DNA of 64,000 bases, from positions 259,610 through 323,609 of the forward strand of contig DINS01000035.1 of assembly GCA_002426015.1 (NCBI GenBank), given 5' to 3'. Positions within the stretch are counted from its first letter, which is position 1; the number at the start of each line of letters is the position of its first letter. The position numbers and the translations under genes are program-made. Shown here piece by piece: positions 1 to 8,432 of this stretch. A model generated the notes under the pieces. It saw only the letters and a program-made list of their open reading frames with translations, ran no database searches and was not told where the DNA came from. The stretch is from Flavobacteriaceae bacterium UBA5534. Lineage in GTDB: Bacteria; Bacteroidota; Bacteroidia; Flavobacteriales; Flavobacteriaceae.

Positions 1-1
1 G

Positions 2-1153
2 GTCGCAAAAAGTTCGGTTTCTATAGATAATGAAGCCACAACTGTTTTTACAATCCCTTCAAATTCGGCCTTTAGTGGTCGCATTTCAATTGACGATGTC
101 AACCTTCAATATGATAACAGCTTGTTTTTTAATATCAACGAACGTGACTTTATCAGTGTATTGGCAATCAACGAAAGTGATGATGTGTTTCTTCAAAAAT
201 TATTCACAGATGATGAGTTTAAATACGGTTCAGTAGCGTTTAACTCGCTCAATTATAACGACATCGAGAACCAGAATTTAATCATTTTGAACGCCTTAAA
301 AACCATTCCAAATTCATTGACGATGGCTTTAAAATCGTTTACTGATGATGGTGGAACTATTTTAATCATCCCTTCAAAAGAATCCAACTTATCATCTTAC
401 AATCAGTTATTTGCGAACAATTCATTGCCAAGTTTCAATGCTTTGAACACTAATGAAAAAAGAATTACAAGCATTAATTTTTCGCATCCTTTATTGGCAA
501 ATGTATTTGATAAAAAGGTGAACAATTTTCAGTATCCAAAAGTAAATTCGTTTTTTCCAATAGGGAATTCCAATGGATCTTCCATTCTAAATTATGAAGA
601 CGGTTCGCCATTTTTAACACAATCCAATAAAGCATATGTGTTTTCTGCTGCGTTGGACGAAGACAATTCAAACTTCAAGAATTCACCTTTAATTGTTCCT
701 GTGCTCTATAATATCGGAAAACAAAGCTTAAAACTACCTCGCCTTTACTATACCATTGGCAAGGAAAATAAGATTGATATCAACACACAATTACAACAAG
801 ATGATATTTTGACCTTGGCCATCGATGACACATCCATCGTACCTTTACAGCAAACCTATACCAACAAAGTAGAACTTACCACTAACGAATATCCTGATAA
901 AGCTGGTGTGCTGCAAGTGAAAAACAAAGATAAAACGCTTCAACAGTTAAGCTATAATTACAATCGCACTGAAAGCCGTTTGAATTATTACGATGTTTCA
1001 TCATTAGACGCTGTAGATTCCAACAATTCCATCGCAACGACCATCGAAGACATAAAAAGTGCAACGAATGTTAATGAGCTATGGAAATGGTTTGTTATTT
1101 TTGCATTGGCTTTTTTAGTTATTGAAATGCTCATCTTAAGATATTTTAAATGA
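2..1153 (+). CDS. BatA/VWA-type membrane protein, C-terminal part
   Basis: The reading frame is open from the first bases of the window, so this is the C-terminal 383 residues of a larger protein; the first in-frame ATG (122) is internal. The visible part is a mostly soluble domain followed by a single hydrophobic segment in the last 25 residues that ends in basic residues (LRYFK), so the bulk should face the periplasm. Position directly before a dihydroorotase-like gene, with a 4-base ATGA overlap, is the usual place of the flavobacterial BatA-domain membrane protein, and I assign it on that basis. The defining N-terminal BatA/VWA region is outside the window, so the family call is inference. 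No catalytic motif is visible. Confidence 0.6.
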   Translation, partial: VAKSSVSIDNEATTVFTIPSNSAFSGRISIDDVNLQYDNSLFFNINERDFISVLAINESDDVFLQKLFTDDEFKYGSVAFNSLNYNDIENQNLIILNALKTIPNSLTMALKSFTDDGGTILIIPSKESNLSSYNQLFANNSLPSFNALNTNEKRITSINFSHPLLANVFDKKVNNFQYPKVNSFFPIGNSNGSSILNYEDGSPFLTQSNKAYVFSAALDEDNSNFKNSPLIVPVLYNIGKQSLKLPRLYYTIGKENKIDINTQLQQDDILTLAIDDTSIVPLQQTYTNKVELTTNEYPDKAGVLQVKNKDKTLQQLSYNYNRTESRLNYYDVSSLDAVDSNNSIATTIEDIKSATNVNELWKWFVIFALAFLVIEMLILRYFK

Positions 1154-2403
1154 ATGTACTCCTGAAATCTGCGACTATCATTGATTCCAAAAGTGATTTT
1201 CATAATCAAACACTTGACATTTTAATCGAAAAAGGAATCATCACTGAAGTATCAAAGCAGATAAAAAACCCAAAAAACCACAAAGAAATAAAGTTAGACA
1301 ACCTCCACGTATCGCAAGGCTGGTTTGATAGTAGTGTAAGTTTTGGTGAACCAGGCTATGAAGAACGTGAAACCATTGAAAACGGATTAAAAACCGCTGC
1401 ACTGTCTGGTTTTACGTCAGTTTTAGTGAATTCTAACACAAATCCTGTGATTGACAGTTATGCTGATATTTCATTTTTAAAAGGAAAAGCTAACGGAAAT
1501 GCGGTATCACTTTACCCTGTTGGTGCACTGACCAAAGAAAGCAAGGGAGACGAGTTGGCAGAATTGTTTGATATGAAAAGTGCAGGAGCTGTCGCTTATT
1601 GCGACTATCAAAAACCAATTAGCAACCCAAATTTGATGAAATTGGCATTGCAGTATGCAAGCAATTTTGGTGGTTTGGTAATGTCATTCCCACAAGAGTC
1701 AAAAATTTCGGGAGCTGGTGTGATGAATGAAAATGTGACAAGCACGTCGCTCGGACTCAAGGGAAACCCATCTTTGGCAGAAGAATTACAGATTGTTAGA
1801 GACTTGTTTTTATTGGAATATACTGGTGGACAACTTCATATTCCGACCATTTCAACCGCTAAATCGGTTGCATTGGTTAGAGAAGCCAAACAGAAAAAAT
1901 TAAATGTCAGTTGTAGTGTCGCTATTCATAATTTGATATTAACCGATGATGAACTTAACACTTTCAACACCAATTGCAAGGTCTTACCTCCTTTAAGAAC
2001 ACAAGAAGATTGCGATGCACTTATTGAAGGCTTAAAAGATGGCACGATTGATATGGTAACGAGCGACCACAACCCTATTGACATTGAACATAAAAAAATA
2101 GAATTCGACCACGCCAAATTTGGAACCATCGGATTGGAATCGGCTTTTGGTGCGCTCAATAGCGTTTTCACCATAAAAAAAACCATTGATTTACTAACCA
2201 AAGGCAAAGAGCGTTTTGGCATTGAAACGACACCAATAGCAATTGGGCAGAAAGCCAACCTGTCGCTTTTCAATCCGAACATCGATTATACGTTTACAAA
2301 AGAACACATTCACTCTGCCTCAAAAAATTCAATTTTTGAAAACCAACAGCTTAAAGGAACTGTCTATGGTATTGTGGCAAATAATCAATTGATATTAAAC
2401 TGA
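1150..2403 (+). CDS. Dihydroorotase homologue lacking zinc ligands (probable pseudo-enzyme)
   Basis: The 417-residue protein follows the class I dihydroorotase fold: an N-terminal beta part, a GEPG segment at 66-69, an NTNP motif near residue 98, a conserved HNL segment, and SDHNP near residue 306. The catalytic HxH that should sit at 62-64 reads S-V-S, the usual FREPG is FGEPG, the middle histidine of the HVST-type motif is threonine (HIPTIST), and TDHAPH is SDHNPID. The binuclear zinc site therefore appears dismantled, so catalysis is doubtful. Non-catalytic DHOase homologues are known as structural partners of aspartate carbamoyltransferase; that role is inferred here. The start overlaps the stop of the upstream gene by 4 bases, so the two are translationally coupled. 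Confidence 0.8.
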   Translation: MNVLLKSATIIDSKSDFHNQTLDILIEKGIITEVSKQIKNPKNHKEIKLDNLHVSQGWFDSSVSFGEPGYEERETIENGLKTAALSGFTSVLVNSNTNPVIDSYADISFLKGKANGNAVSLYPVGALTKESKGDELAELFDMKSAGAVAYCDYQKPISNPNLMKLALQYASNFGGLVMSFPQESKISGAGVMNENVTSTSLGLKGNPSLAEELQIVRDLFLLEYTGGQLHIPTISTAKSVALVREAKQKKLNVSCSVAIHNLILTDDELNTFNTNCKVLPPLRTQEDCDALIEGLKDGTIDMVTSDHNPIDIEHKKIEFDHAKFGTIGLESAFGALNSVFTIKKTIDLLTKGKERFGIETTPIAIGQKANLSLFNPNIDYTFTKEHIHSASKNSIFENQQLKGTVYGIVANNQLILN

Positions 2404-2407
2404 TATA

Positions 2408-2740
2408 ATGACAGAAGAAACCATCCAAGAAGGAAAAACCTTGGCGATAGTGAGCTATCTCACACTTATTGGAACACTCATCGCTTTTTTTATGAATAAT
2501 GAAAAAAGAAACCCTTTTACAGCGTTTCATACCAGACAGGCTCTTGGTTTGTGGCTTTTAGAGATGGTATTGGGCTTCGTTGTGAGTGGTTTTGATAATT
2601 GGATGATAACCTATTCATTTTGGATTTTCTTTATTGCTTTGTTTTTATATGGTGTTATTGGAGCAGCAACTGGAAAATTAAGCTCTGTACCTGTCTTGGG
2701 ACCCATTTTTCAGAATGTATTTAAGAATATGAATAACTAA
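2408..2740 (+). CDS. Small multi-pass membrane protein, DUF4870/Tic20-like
   Basis: The protein has 110 residues: a short acidic N-terminus (TEETIQEGK), then three to four hydrophobic segments (about 12-28, 47-62, 66-85 and 88-105). The FHTRQAL segment after the first helix resembles the FHARQAL motif typical of the DUF4870/YtxD-like family. It starts 4 bases after the dihydroorotase-like gene and is followed 2 bases later by the esterase gene, so it belongs to the same operon. No function is known for the family, and nothing in the neighbourhood gives it a specific job. Confidence 0.6.
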   Translation: MTEETIQEGKTLAIVSYLTLIGTLIAFFMNNEKRNPFTAFHTRQALGLWLLEMVLGFVVSGFDNWMITYSFWIFFIALFLYGVIGAATGKLSSVPVLGPIFQNVFKNMNN

Positions 2741-2742
2741 AA

Positions 2743-3390
2743 ATGGACAGTTCTTTATTTCACATCACCAGACCTTCAACATTAAAGGAAAATGCACCAT
2801 TATTGATTATGTTTCACGGTTTTGGAAGCGATGAAAATGATCTGTTTTCGTTTGCATCAGAATTACCTGAAGAATTGTTTATCATTTCAGTAAGAGCGCC
2901 ATACGCGATGCAGCCTTACGGAAATGCTTGGTATGCCATTAATTTTGATGCCGATATGAACAAATGGAGTGATGACGAACAAGCCAAACAATCAAGAGAT
3001 TTGATTGCCAAGTTTATTGATGAAGCCTGTGCAACCTATCCAGTTGATAAAAATAATGTGACACTTTTGGGCTTTAGTCAAGGTACTATTTTGAGCTATG
3101 CAGTAGCACTCACCTATCCTGAAAAAGTAAACAACGTCGTAGCTTTGAGCGGTTATATCAATCCAGATATATTGCCTGAAGATGTTGAAACGAAAGATTA
3201 TTCACATCTTCACTTTTATTGCTCTCATGGCAGCGTTGACCAAGTGATTCCTGTAGATTGGGCTCGAAAAGCGCCAACGTTTTTAAAAGCGTTGAATATC
3301 GACCACAAGTATTCTGAATTTCCTGTTGGTCATGGTGTAGCACCACAGAATTTTTATGAGTTCAGAACTTGGTTGGAGAAAAAGATTTAA
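2743..3390 (+). CDS. Alpha/beta hydrolase, phospholipase/carboxylesterase family
   Basis: The 215-residue protein is the usual length for this family and has no signal peptide, so it should be cytoplasmic. An oxyanion-side MFHGFGSDE motif lies at residues 23-31. The nucleophile elbow GFSQG places Ser112, the acid is Asp166 in HGSVDQVIP, and the histidine is His197 in VGHGV, giving a complete catalytic triad. The likely activity is hydrolysis of short acyl esters; the substrate cannot be read from the sequence. It is the last gene of the rightward operon that starts before the window and converges on the next gene with a 4-base overlap of the 3' ends. Confidence 0.85.
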   Translation: MDSSLFHITRPSTLKENAPLLIMFHGFGSDENDLFSFASELPEELFIISVRAPYAMQPYGNAWYAINFDADMNKWSDDEQAKQSRDLIAKFIDEACATYPVDKNNVTLLGFSQGTILSYAVALTYPEKVNNVVALSGYINPDILPEDVETKDYSHLHFYCSHGSVDQVIPVDWARKAPTFLKALNIDHKYSEFPVGHGVAPQNFYEFRTWLEKKI

Positions 3391-3890
3391 TTGATTGGAT
3401 ACATTAAATATTCCGACAACTTAAATTTCAATTCCTTTCCATCCACCAATTCATAGGTTAGCAACATTTCTCCCCAATGTTTTCCATCAGTGAAGTTTGC
3501 AATCAACCATTTATGGTTCAATAATTTGATACTATTGATAAGTATTTTGTTATTGGTCATCGATACATAAGGTACAATTGGGTGGTCATCCCCTTCATAA
3601 TTATTGAGTTTGTACAATTCGTCTTTAATAAAAGGAATCAACTCCAGTGAATTGTAGCCTTGGTCATCAAAATAGCTAAAAGCATCATCATTATATTCGA
3701 GATTGAATAGTTTTAAGTCAAAATTTTGATCCTGCAACAGTACTATTGAATCTTGATATCTTTGCTCACGCTCTTCAAACTTGGTAAACTTGGACTCGTA
3801 AGATTCGAGTATATTTTTTGAGTTGACATATTGAAAAATCAATAGCAACACAACAAATATAAACAGGTACATAAAAATTTTGTTTTTCAT
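3387..3890 (-). CDS. Membrane-anchored protein of unknown function
   Basis: The 167-residue protein begins with a lysine (MKNK) followed by a strong hydrophobic helix (about residues 5-22), then a predicted coiled segment rich in E, K and Q, and a mixed alpha/beta C-terminal domain. It is probably anchored in the inner membrane with the rest in the periplasm. I do not recognise the family. It lies 5 bases downstream of the MBL hydrolase gene on the same strand and is probably co-transcribed with it. Confidence 0.6.
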   Translation of the reverse strand: MKNKIFMYLFIFVVLLLIFQYVNSKNILESYESKFTKFEEREQRYQDSIVLLQDQNFDLKLFNLEYNDDAFSYFDDQGYNSLELIPFIKDELYKLNNYEGDDHPIVPYVSMTNNKILINSIKLLNHKWLIANFTDGKHWGEMLLTYELVDGKELKFKLSEYLMYPIN

Positions 3891-3895
3891 AAATG

Positions 3896-4657
3896 TTATA
3901 AGGTTAATTGTAAATTATCGTACGCTAAAAAAACGTTGTTTGGTAATTTTTGTTGCACTTCGTCGTGAAATCCAAAATAATGACTGATATGTGTTAAATA
4001 AGCTCGTTCTGGCTGCACCTTGTTGATGAAATCCAACGCTTCTTCTAGATTGAAATGAGAAATATGCTGTTCTTCTCGTAAAGCATTTACAACCAAAACC
4101 TTAACACCTTTCAACTTTGCTACCTCCTCATCATCAACCGTTTTCATGTCTGTGAGATAAGCAAAATCATTAAATCGAAATCCGAACACTTGCAATTTAT
4201 AATGGTAACCATTTATTGGAACCACTGATAAGTTTCCCAATGTAAAAGGTTTGTTTTCTATCTCAATGGGTCTAACTCCAGGAGCTCCAGCATATTTATT
4301 TTTGGTTTCAAAAATATAATCAAAACGCTGTTCGAGAGCATTTAAAACGCGTTTATGTCCATAAATTGGAATATCTCCTTGCTTAAAATAAAAGGGTCTG
4401 ATGTCGTCCAAACCAGCTGTATGGTCGGCATGTTCGTGTGTAAAAACGATGCCATCGAGCTTGGTGCATTTGGCATTGAGCATTTGTTGTCTAAAATCTG
4501 GTCCACAATCAATCACATACACAAATTCGTCCCATTCTATCAATACCGAAACGCGTAATCGCTTGTCTTTTGGATTGGTACTCAAACATACAGGATGCGT
4601 ACTTCCAATCACTGGAATTCCTTGTGAAGTCCCTGTACCTAAAAATGTAATTTTCAC
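3896..4657 (-). CDS. MBL-fold metallo-hydrolase, PhnP-like
   Basis: The protein has 253 residues. The N-terminus FLGTGTSQGIP (5-15) is typical of the PhnP / tRNase Z-like beta-lactamase-fold phosphodiesterases. The metal motif THEHADH is complete (His74, His76, Asp78, His79), with a further metal-side TDMK segment near 170 and a C-terminal THISHYFGFH segment. The expected activity is hydrolysis of a phosphodiester or cyclic phosphate; related proteins act on cyclic nucleotides, but nothing here fixes the substrate. The only plausible start is GTG at 4657, because a stop lies in frame three codons upstream. A TACTTTTG promoter element lies at 4675-4682 on the minus strand. Confidence 0.8.
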   Translation of the reverse strand: MKITFLGTGTSQGIPVIGSTHPVCLSTNPKDKRLRVSVLIEWDEFVYVIDCGPDFRQQMLNAKCTKLDGIVFTHEHADHTAGLDDIRPFYFKQGDIPIYGHKRVLNALEQRFDYIFETKNKYAGAPGVRPIEIENKPFTLGNLSVVPINGYHYKLQVFGFRFNDFAYLTDMKTVDDEEVAKLKGVKVLVVNALREEQHISHFNLEEALDFINKVQPERAYLTHISHYFGFHDEVQQKLPNNVFLAYDNLQLTL

Positions 4658-4692
4658 CTGTATTTACTTTGCAACAAAAGTAAGTTTATTTT

Positions 4693-4722
4693 TTTGTATG
4701 AGTAAGCAATTTGATACCTTTG
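4693..4722 (+). promoter_or_regulatory. Bacteroidota-type sigma-A promoter
   Basis: TTTG at 4693-4696, an 18-base spacer and TACCTTTG at 4715-4722 match the Bacteroidota consensus (TTTG, about 19 bases, TAnnTTTG). It would start transcription about 20 bases before the ATG at 4748. Confidence 0.7.
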
Positions 4723-4747
4723 TATTCTATTTAATCTCAAGCTACAA

Positions 4748-6199
4748 ATGGAAATTACCCTAAAAGGAGACAAGGAATTTGAAGAAATTCCATCATTGAA
4801 AACCAAAGCTCTTCGAATTAATCTAAATGAAAACATTTATGGAACCTTCGCCGAAATTGGTGCAGGTCAGGAAACTGTTCGTCATTTCTTTAGAGCTGGT
4901 GGTGCTTCTGGGACGATTGCAAAGGCAATGTCTGCTTACGATAAAGACTTTAGTGATGCCATTTATGGTATTGAAGATGATGGTCGTTATGTGACTGAAG
5001 CACGTTTACGCAAAATGCTTCATCACGAAATTGACCTTATTGAAGAACGTATCACAAGGGACAAGCATCCTAATAAGATGTTCTTTGCATTTGCAAATAC
5101 AGTAGCGACCATCGATTTTGCCAAAAAATACAAAGGTCACGGTTGGGTCGGTGTGAAATACCAGATTGAACCAGACCAAGATTATAATGAGATTATCCTT
5201 CACCTTCGTTTTAAAGAGAATGACGCACGATTGCAGCAAGAAACTTTAGGCATTCTTGGAACCAATTTAATTTATGGCGCTTTTTACAAGTATGATGTTC
5301 CAAAAAAACTATTGCGCTACTTATACGACCATCTTGACAAAGACCAAATAGAAATTGACACGATTAATTTTTCTGGTCCTGTTTTTAAAGATGTTGATAA
5401 CCGTTTGATGAGTTTGCAATTGGTTAAAAACGGAATGACTGATGCCGTTATGTTTGCTCCTGATGGAAATAACGTATTGCCAGCAAGAGTTCTTTACAAA
5501 AAGAATATTTTGGCACTTCGTGGTAGTTTTAGGCCTGTTACCAAAGTGAATATCGATATGTTTCAAAAATCTTACGATATGTTCATTAAGGAAAATAAGG
5601 TGGATGAAGACAATACGCAAGTGGTGTTCGAAATTACCTTATCTAACCTTCGTGCTGAAGGCGAAATTGACGAACAAGATTTTATGGACAGAGCCGAATT
5701 GCTTTGTTCATTAGGACACACTGTATTAATATCCAATTTCCAGGAGTACTATAAATTAGTGGAATACTTCTCTCAATACTCTAAAAACAGAATGGGCTTG
5801 GCAATGGGTGTCAACAATTTGGTTGATATTTTTGATGAGAAATATTACCGTCACTTAAGTGGTGGCATTTTGGAAGCATTCGGTAAATTGTTCTTTAAAG
5901 ATTTACGAGTGTACCTATATCCTATGGAAAATGAAGATGGTTCTATTACCAATAGTGAAAACCTTAAGGTGCATCCTCGTATGAAAGAATTGTACAAATT
6001 CTTTAAATACAACGGAAAAGTAGTCGATATTACCGATTATGATAAATCAATTCTATCGATTTTCTCACGTACAGTATTAAAAGCGATTGCCGAAGGCAAA
6101 GAAGGTTGGGAAGCAATGTTGCCAGAAGGTGTCGCCAATGTCATTAAAGAAAAAAGCCTCTTCGGTTGTGAATCGGAAGAGATTTTTCATAAAGAATAA
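4748..6199 (+). CDS. Conserved Bacteroidota protein of unknown function (483 aa)
   Basis: The protein is soluble and has no signal peptide or membrane segment. The N-terminal region (residues 20-60) contains the very conserved block with NLNENIYGTFAEIGAGQE and FFRAGGASGTIAKAMSAYD. I recognise this family from other flavobacteria, where database names vary and include nicotinate-nucleotide adenylyltransferase and, wrongly, TonB receptor. I see neither the HxGH adenylyltransferase motif nor any outer membrane feature, so neither name is supported. It stands alone between a strong promoter (4693-4722) and a strong bidirectional terminator (6203-6230), which suggests a well-expressed monocistronic gene. 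The function is unknown. Confidence 0.75.
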   Translation: MEITLKGDKEFEEIPSLKTKALRINLNENIYGTFAEIGAGQETVRHFFRAGGASGTIAKAMSAYDKDFSDAIYGIEDDGRYVTEARLRKMLHHEIDLIEERITRDKHPNKMFFAFANTVATIDFAKKYKGHGWVGVKYQIEPDQDYNEIILHLRFKENDARLQQETLGILGTNLIYGAFYKYDVPKKLLRYLYDHLDKDQIEIDTINFSGPVFKDVDNRLMSLQLVKNGMTDAVMFAPDGNNVLPARVLYKKNILALRGSFRPVTKVNIDMFQKSYDMFIKENKVDEDNTQVVFEITLSNLRAEGEIDEQDFMDRAELLCSLGHTVLISNFQEYYKLVEYFSQYSKNRMGLAMGVNNLVDIFDEKYYRHLSGGILEAFGKLFFKDLRVYLYPMENEDGSITNSENLKVHPRMKELYKFFKYNGKVVDITDYDKSILSIFSRTVLKAIAEGKEGWEAMLPEGVANVIKEKSLFGCESEEIFHKE

Positions 6200-6202
6200 A
6201 AG

Positions 6203-6230
6203 AAAAAGCGACCCGTTGGTCGCTTTTTTT
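6203..6230. terminator. Bidirectional rho-independent terminator
   Basis: A perfect 11-bp stem (AAAAAGCGACC with its complement) around the loop CGTT has A and T runs on either side. It serves both the gene ending at 6199 and bcp, which ends at 6229. Confidence 0.9.
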
Positions 6231-6681
6231 ATGCTAATATTTGTTCGGTATGCTTTTTAGCTTTGACATCGTCTATGACTTTTTCAATAATACCGTGTTC
6301 ATCAATCACAAAGGTGACACGATAAATGCCATCAAACGTGCGTCCCATAAACTTTTTTTGTCCCCAAACATCAAAGGCTTTGATAACAGCTTTGTCTTCA
6401 TCTGCCAATAATGGATATGGAAAATTGTATTTCTTTTTAAAATTAGATTGCTTCTTTTGGCTGTCAGCGCTCACACCAATAATTTCAAAACCTTTATCTT
6501 TTAAATCCTTATAACTATCTCTCAAGTTACAAGCTTCAACGGTACAGGTTGGAGTGTTAGCCTTCGGATAGAAGAACACCACTAATTTTTTTCCTTTATA
6601 ATCTGAAAGTGTTACTGTATTGCCTTGTTCATCTTTTGCTGAAAAATTTGGTGCTTTATCACCTGCTTTTAATTTCGTCAT
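6229..6681 (-). CDS. bcp: Thioredoxin-dependent thiol peroxidase (Bcp/PrxQ)
   Basis: The 150-residue cytoplasmic protein is the standard Bcp length. The peroxidatic cysteine is Cys46 in TPTCTVEAC and the resolving cysteine is Cys51, five residues later, as in the alpha-2 type of PrxQ. A YPKANTPTC context precedes it (normally YPKDNTPGC), and the thioredoxin-fold FYP segment is present. It reduces hydrogen peroxide and organic hydroperoxides with electrons from thioredoxin. It is divergent from the endonuclease III gene, 38 bases away, so the two share a control region. Confidence 0.93.
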   Translation of the reverse strand: MTKLKAGDKAPNFSAKDEQGNTVTLSDYKGKKLVVFFYPKANTPTCTVEACNLRDSYKDLKDKGFEIIGVSADSQKKQSNFKKKYNFPYPLLADEDKAVIKAFDVWGQKKFMGRTFDGIYRVTFVIDEHGIIEKVIDDVKAKKHTEQILA

Positions 6682-6719
6682 TATCGTTTTAATTTTTAAT
6701 CTTTGTAAAAATACAACTT

Positions 6720-7379
6720 ATGAACAAACAAGAAAAGGTCGATTTTGTTATATCTACGTTAAATGAGCTCTATCCGACAATTCCTGTGCCATTAGAACAT
6801 AAAGATCCTTATACACTTTTAATAGCAGTGCTCTTGTCTGCTCAAAGTACAGATGTGAGAGTCAATCAAATCACACCTTTATTGTTTGCAAAAGCTGACA
6901 ATCCGTATGATATGGTAAAGCTGTCTGTTGAAGAAATAAGAGAGATCATCAAACCCGTTGGCCTGTCTCCTATGAAAAGTAAAGGCATATATGGGTTGTC
7001 AAAAATACTGATTGAAAAACACAATGGCCAAGTGCCAAAAACATACGAAGATTTAGAAGAACTACCAGCTGTTGGCCATAAAACAGCTGCCGTTGTGTTA
7101 TCTCAAGCTTTCGGAATTCCTGCATTTCCAGTTGACACACATATACATCGTTTGATGTATCGATGGGGTTTTTCTAATGGAAAGAATGTGGTGCAAACCG
7201 AAAAAGATGCCAAACGTTTATTCCCAAAAGAATTATGGAATGATTTACATCTTCAAATTATATGGTATGGCCGCGAATATTCACCAGCCAGAGGTTGGGA
7301 TTTGGAAAAGGATGTAATTACCAAAACGATTGGAAGAAGTTCGGTGTTGAATGATTACTATGCAAAAAAAAAGTCCTGA
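6720..7379 (+). CDS. nth: Endonuclease III-type DNA glycosylase without iron-sulfur cluster
   Basis: The 219-residue protein has the helix-hairpin-helix-GPD architecture. The hairpin LPAVGHKTA carries the catalytic Lys121, and VDTH carries Asp139 (E. coli Lys120 and Asp138). It should remove oxidised pyrimidines and cleave the strand by beta-elimination in base excision repair. The C-terminal region that in most Nth proteins holds four cysteines for a [4Fe-4S] cluster is present (YGREYSPARGWDLEKD), but every cysteine is replaced. The whole protein contains no cysteine at all. The stop codon lies inside the first arm of the downstream hairpin. Confidence 0.9.
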   Translation: MNKQEKVDFVISTLNELYPTIPVPLEHKDPYTLLIAVLLSAQSTDVRVNQITPLLFAKADNPYDMVKLSVEEIREIIKPVGLSPMKSKGIYGLSKILIEKHNGQVPKTYEDLEELPAVGHKTAAVVLSQAFGIPAFPVDTHIHRLMYRWGFSNGKNVVQTEKDAKRLFPKELWNDLHLQIIWYGREYSPARGWDLEKDVITKTIGRSSVLNDYYAKKKS

Positions 7380-7399
7380 TGAGCTAACTTTCAGGACTT
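7371..7399. terminator. Bidirectional terminator overlapping the nth stop codon
   Basis: A perfect 9-bp inverted repeat AAGTCCTGA / TCAGGACTT has an 11-base loop. On the minus strand it is followed by eight or more T residues, so it best serves the small gene at 7407-7553; on the plus strand only four T residues follow. The nth stop TGA (7377-7379) is part of the first arm. Confidence 0.8.
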
Positions 7400-7406
7400 T
7401 TCAAGT

Positions 7407-7553
7407 TTAGTTTAGAAGTGCTTCAAACTTCAATTTATTACAATGTATAACACTTAAAGCCTTAGAATAATTCAAAAGAAAATCAACTGTCTCTTCTTTT
7501 GGGTTTAAATTAATTTGGGATTCCGGAATTTTTTCAGAGTAAAGTTTTGCCAT
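7407..7553 (-). CDS. Small conserved-looking protein (48 aa)
   Basis: An ATG at 7553 opens a 48-codon frame ending at TAA 7407. The product starts MAKLYSEKIPESQ and contains LNPKEETVDFLLNYSKALSV; it is hydrophilic, slightly basic and has no membrane segment. It reads like a small flavobacterial protein with a MAKLYSEK start that I recall from related genomes, and it is immediately followed on its own strand by a strong terminator. Function is unknown. It lies downstream of the ECF sigma factor gene on the same strand, 65 bases away, so co-transcription with it is possible. Confidence 0.55.
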   Translation of the reverse strand: MAKLYSEKIPESQINLNPKEETVDFLLNYSKALSVIHCNKLKFEALLN

Positions 7554-7618
7554 TTTTAGAATTTAGTTTGATTATAATCCTAATAACGCAACAAAAACTT
7601 GTTTATTGTATCATATTA

Positions 7619-8209
7619 TTAATTTGTCAAAATAATATTCTTCTGATCGATAACCTTCCTTAAATTAATGAGTGCATAACGCATTCTTCCCAATGCTGTA
7701 TTGATGCTCACACCTGTTTTATCGGAGATCTCCTTAAAACTCATATCCTGGTACATACGCATTACCAATACATCTTTTTGATCGTCTGGTAATTCTTCTA
7801 TCAGACGTCGCAAATCGTTTTCAACTTGCTCTTTGATAATTTGCTTCTCCGCGTTCAGTGACGAATCACTTAATACAGAAAAAATACTGAATTCGCCAGA
7901 ATTATCAAATTTTGGCATTCGGTTGTTCTTTCTAAAATGGTCAATCACCAAATTATGCGAAATACGCATTACCCAAGGCAAAAACTTACCTTCTTCATTG
8001 TATTTCCCATTCTTTAAAGTCTTGATGACCTTTATAAAGGTGTCCTGAAAGATATCTTCAGTGATATCTCTATCGTACACTTTAGAATAGATAAAACTAT
8101 AGATTTTTTGTTTGTGTCTGTTAATCAATACAGAAAGTGCGCTTTCATCGCCTTGCAGATAATTGCTAACTAAAACAGCGTCTGTGATAAGTTCGTGTTT
8201 CATAATCAT
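7619..8209 (-). CDS. ECF-family RNA polymerase sigma factor
   Basis: The 196-residue protein shows sigma-2 (about residues 25-95, with the FQDTFIKV and PWVMRISHNLVIDHFRK segments of regions 2.2-2.4) and sigma-4 (about 130-185, LPDDQKDVLVMRMYQDMSFKEIS followed by the helix-turn-helix VSINTALGRMRYAL). It directs RNA polymerase to a set of non-housekeeping promoters. No anti-sigma factor gene is adjacent, so its control cannot be read here. ATG codons at 8209 and 8203 are both possible starts. It is divergent from uvrA with 223 bases between them. Confidence 0.9.
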   Translation of the reverse strand: MIMKHELITDAVLVSNYLQGDESALSVLINRHKQKIYSFIYSKVYDRDITEDIFQDTFIKVIKTLKNGKYNEEGKFLPWVMRISHNLVIDHFRKNNRMPKFDNSGEFSIFSVLSDSSLNAEKQIIKEQVENDLRRLIEELPDDQKDVLVMRMYQDMSFKEISDKTGVSINTALGRMRYALINLRKVIDQKNIILTN

Positions 8210-8432
8210 TACTTTAATGGCATAGAAGAAATCTTCTTGCTTGGGGTTAATTTTTTAAAGTAATATTATGATATAGGCTACTATGTTTTAAGTGATTAAG
8301 ATTCAAATATAACAACAATCATTCCTAAAATGCAAGATTTTGCGTTAAATTTTAACAATTTATTGCACATTGCCTTTTTTTATTAGCTGAAATAGTTAAT
8401 GTATCTTTGCATTCTTATATCCAAAAAATCCT

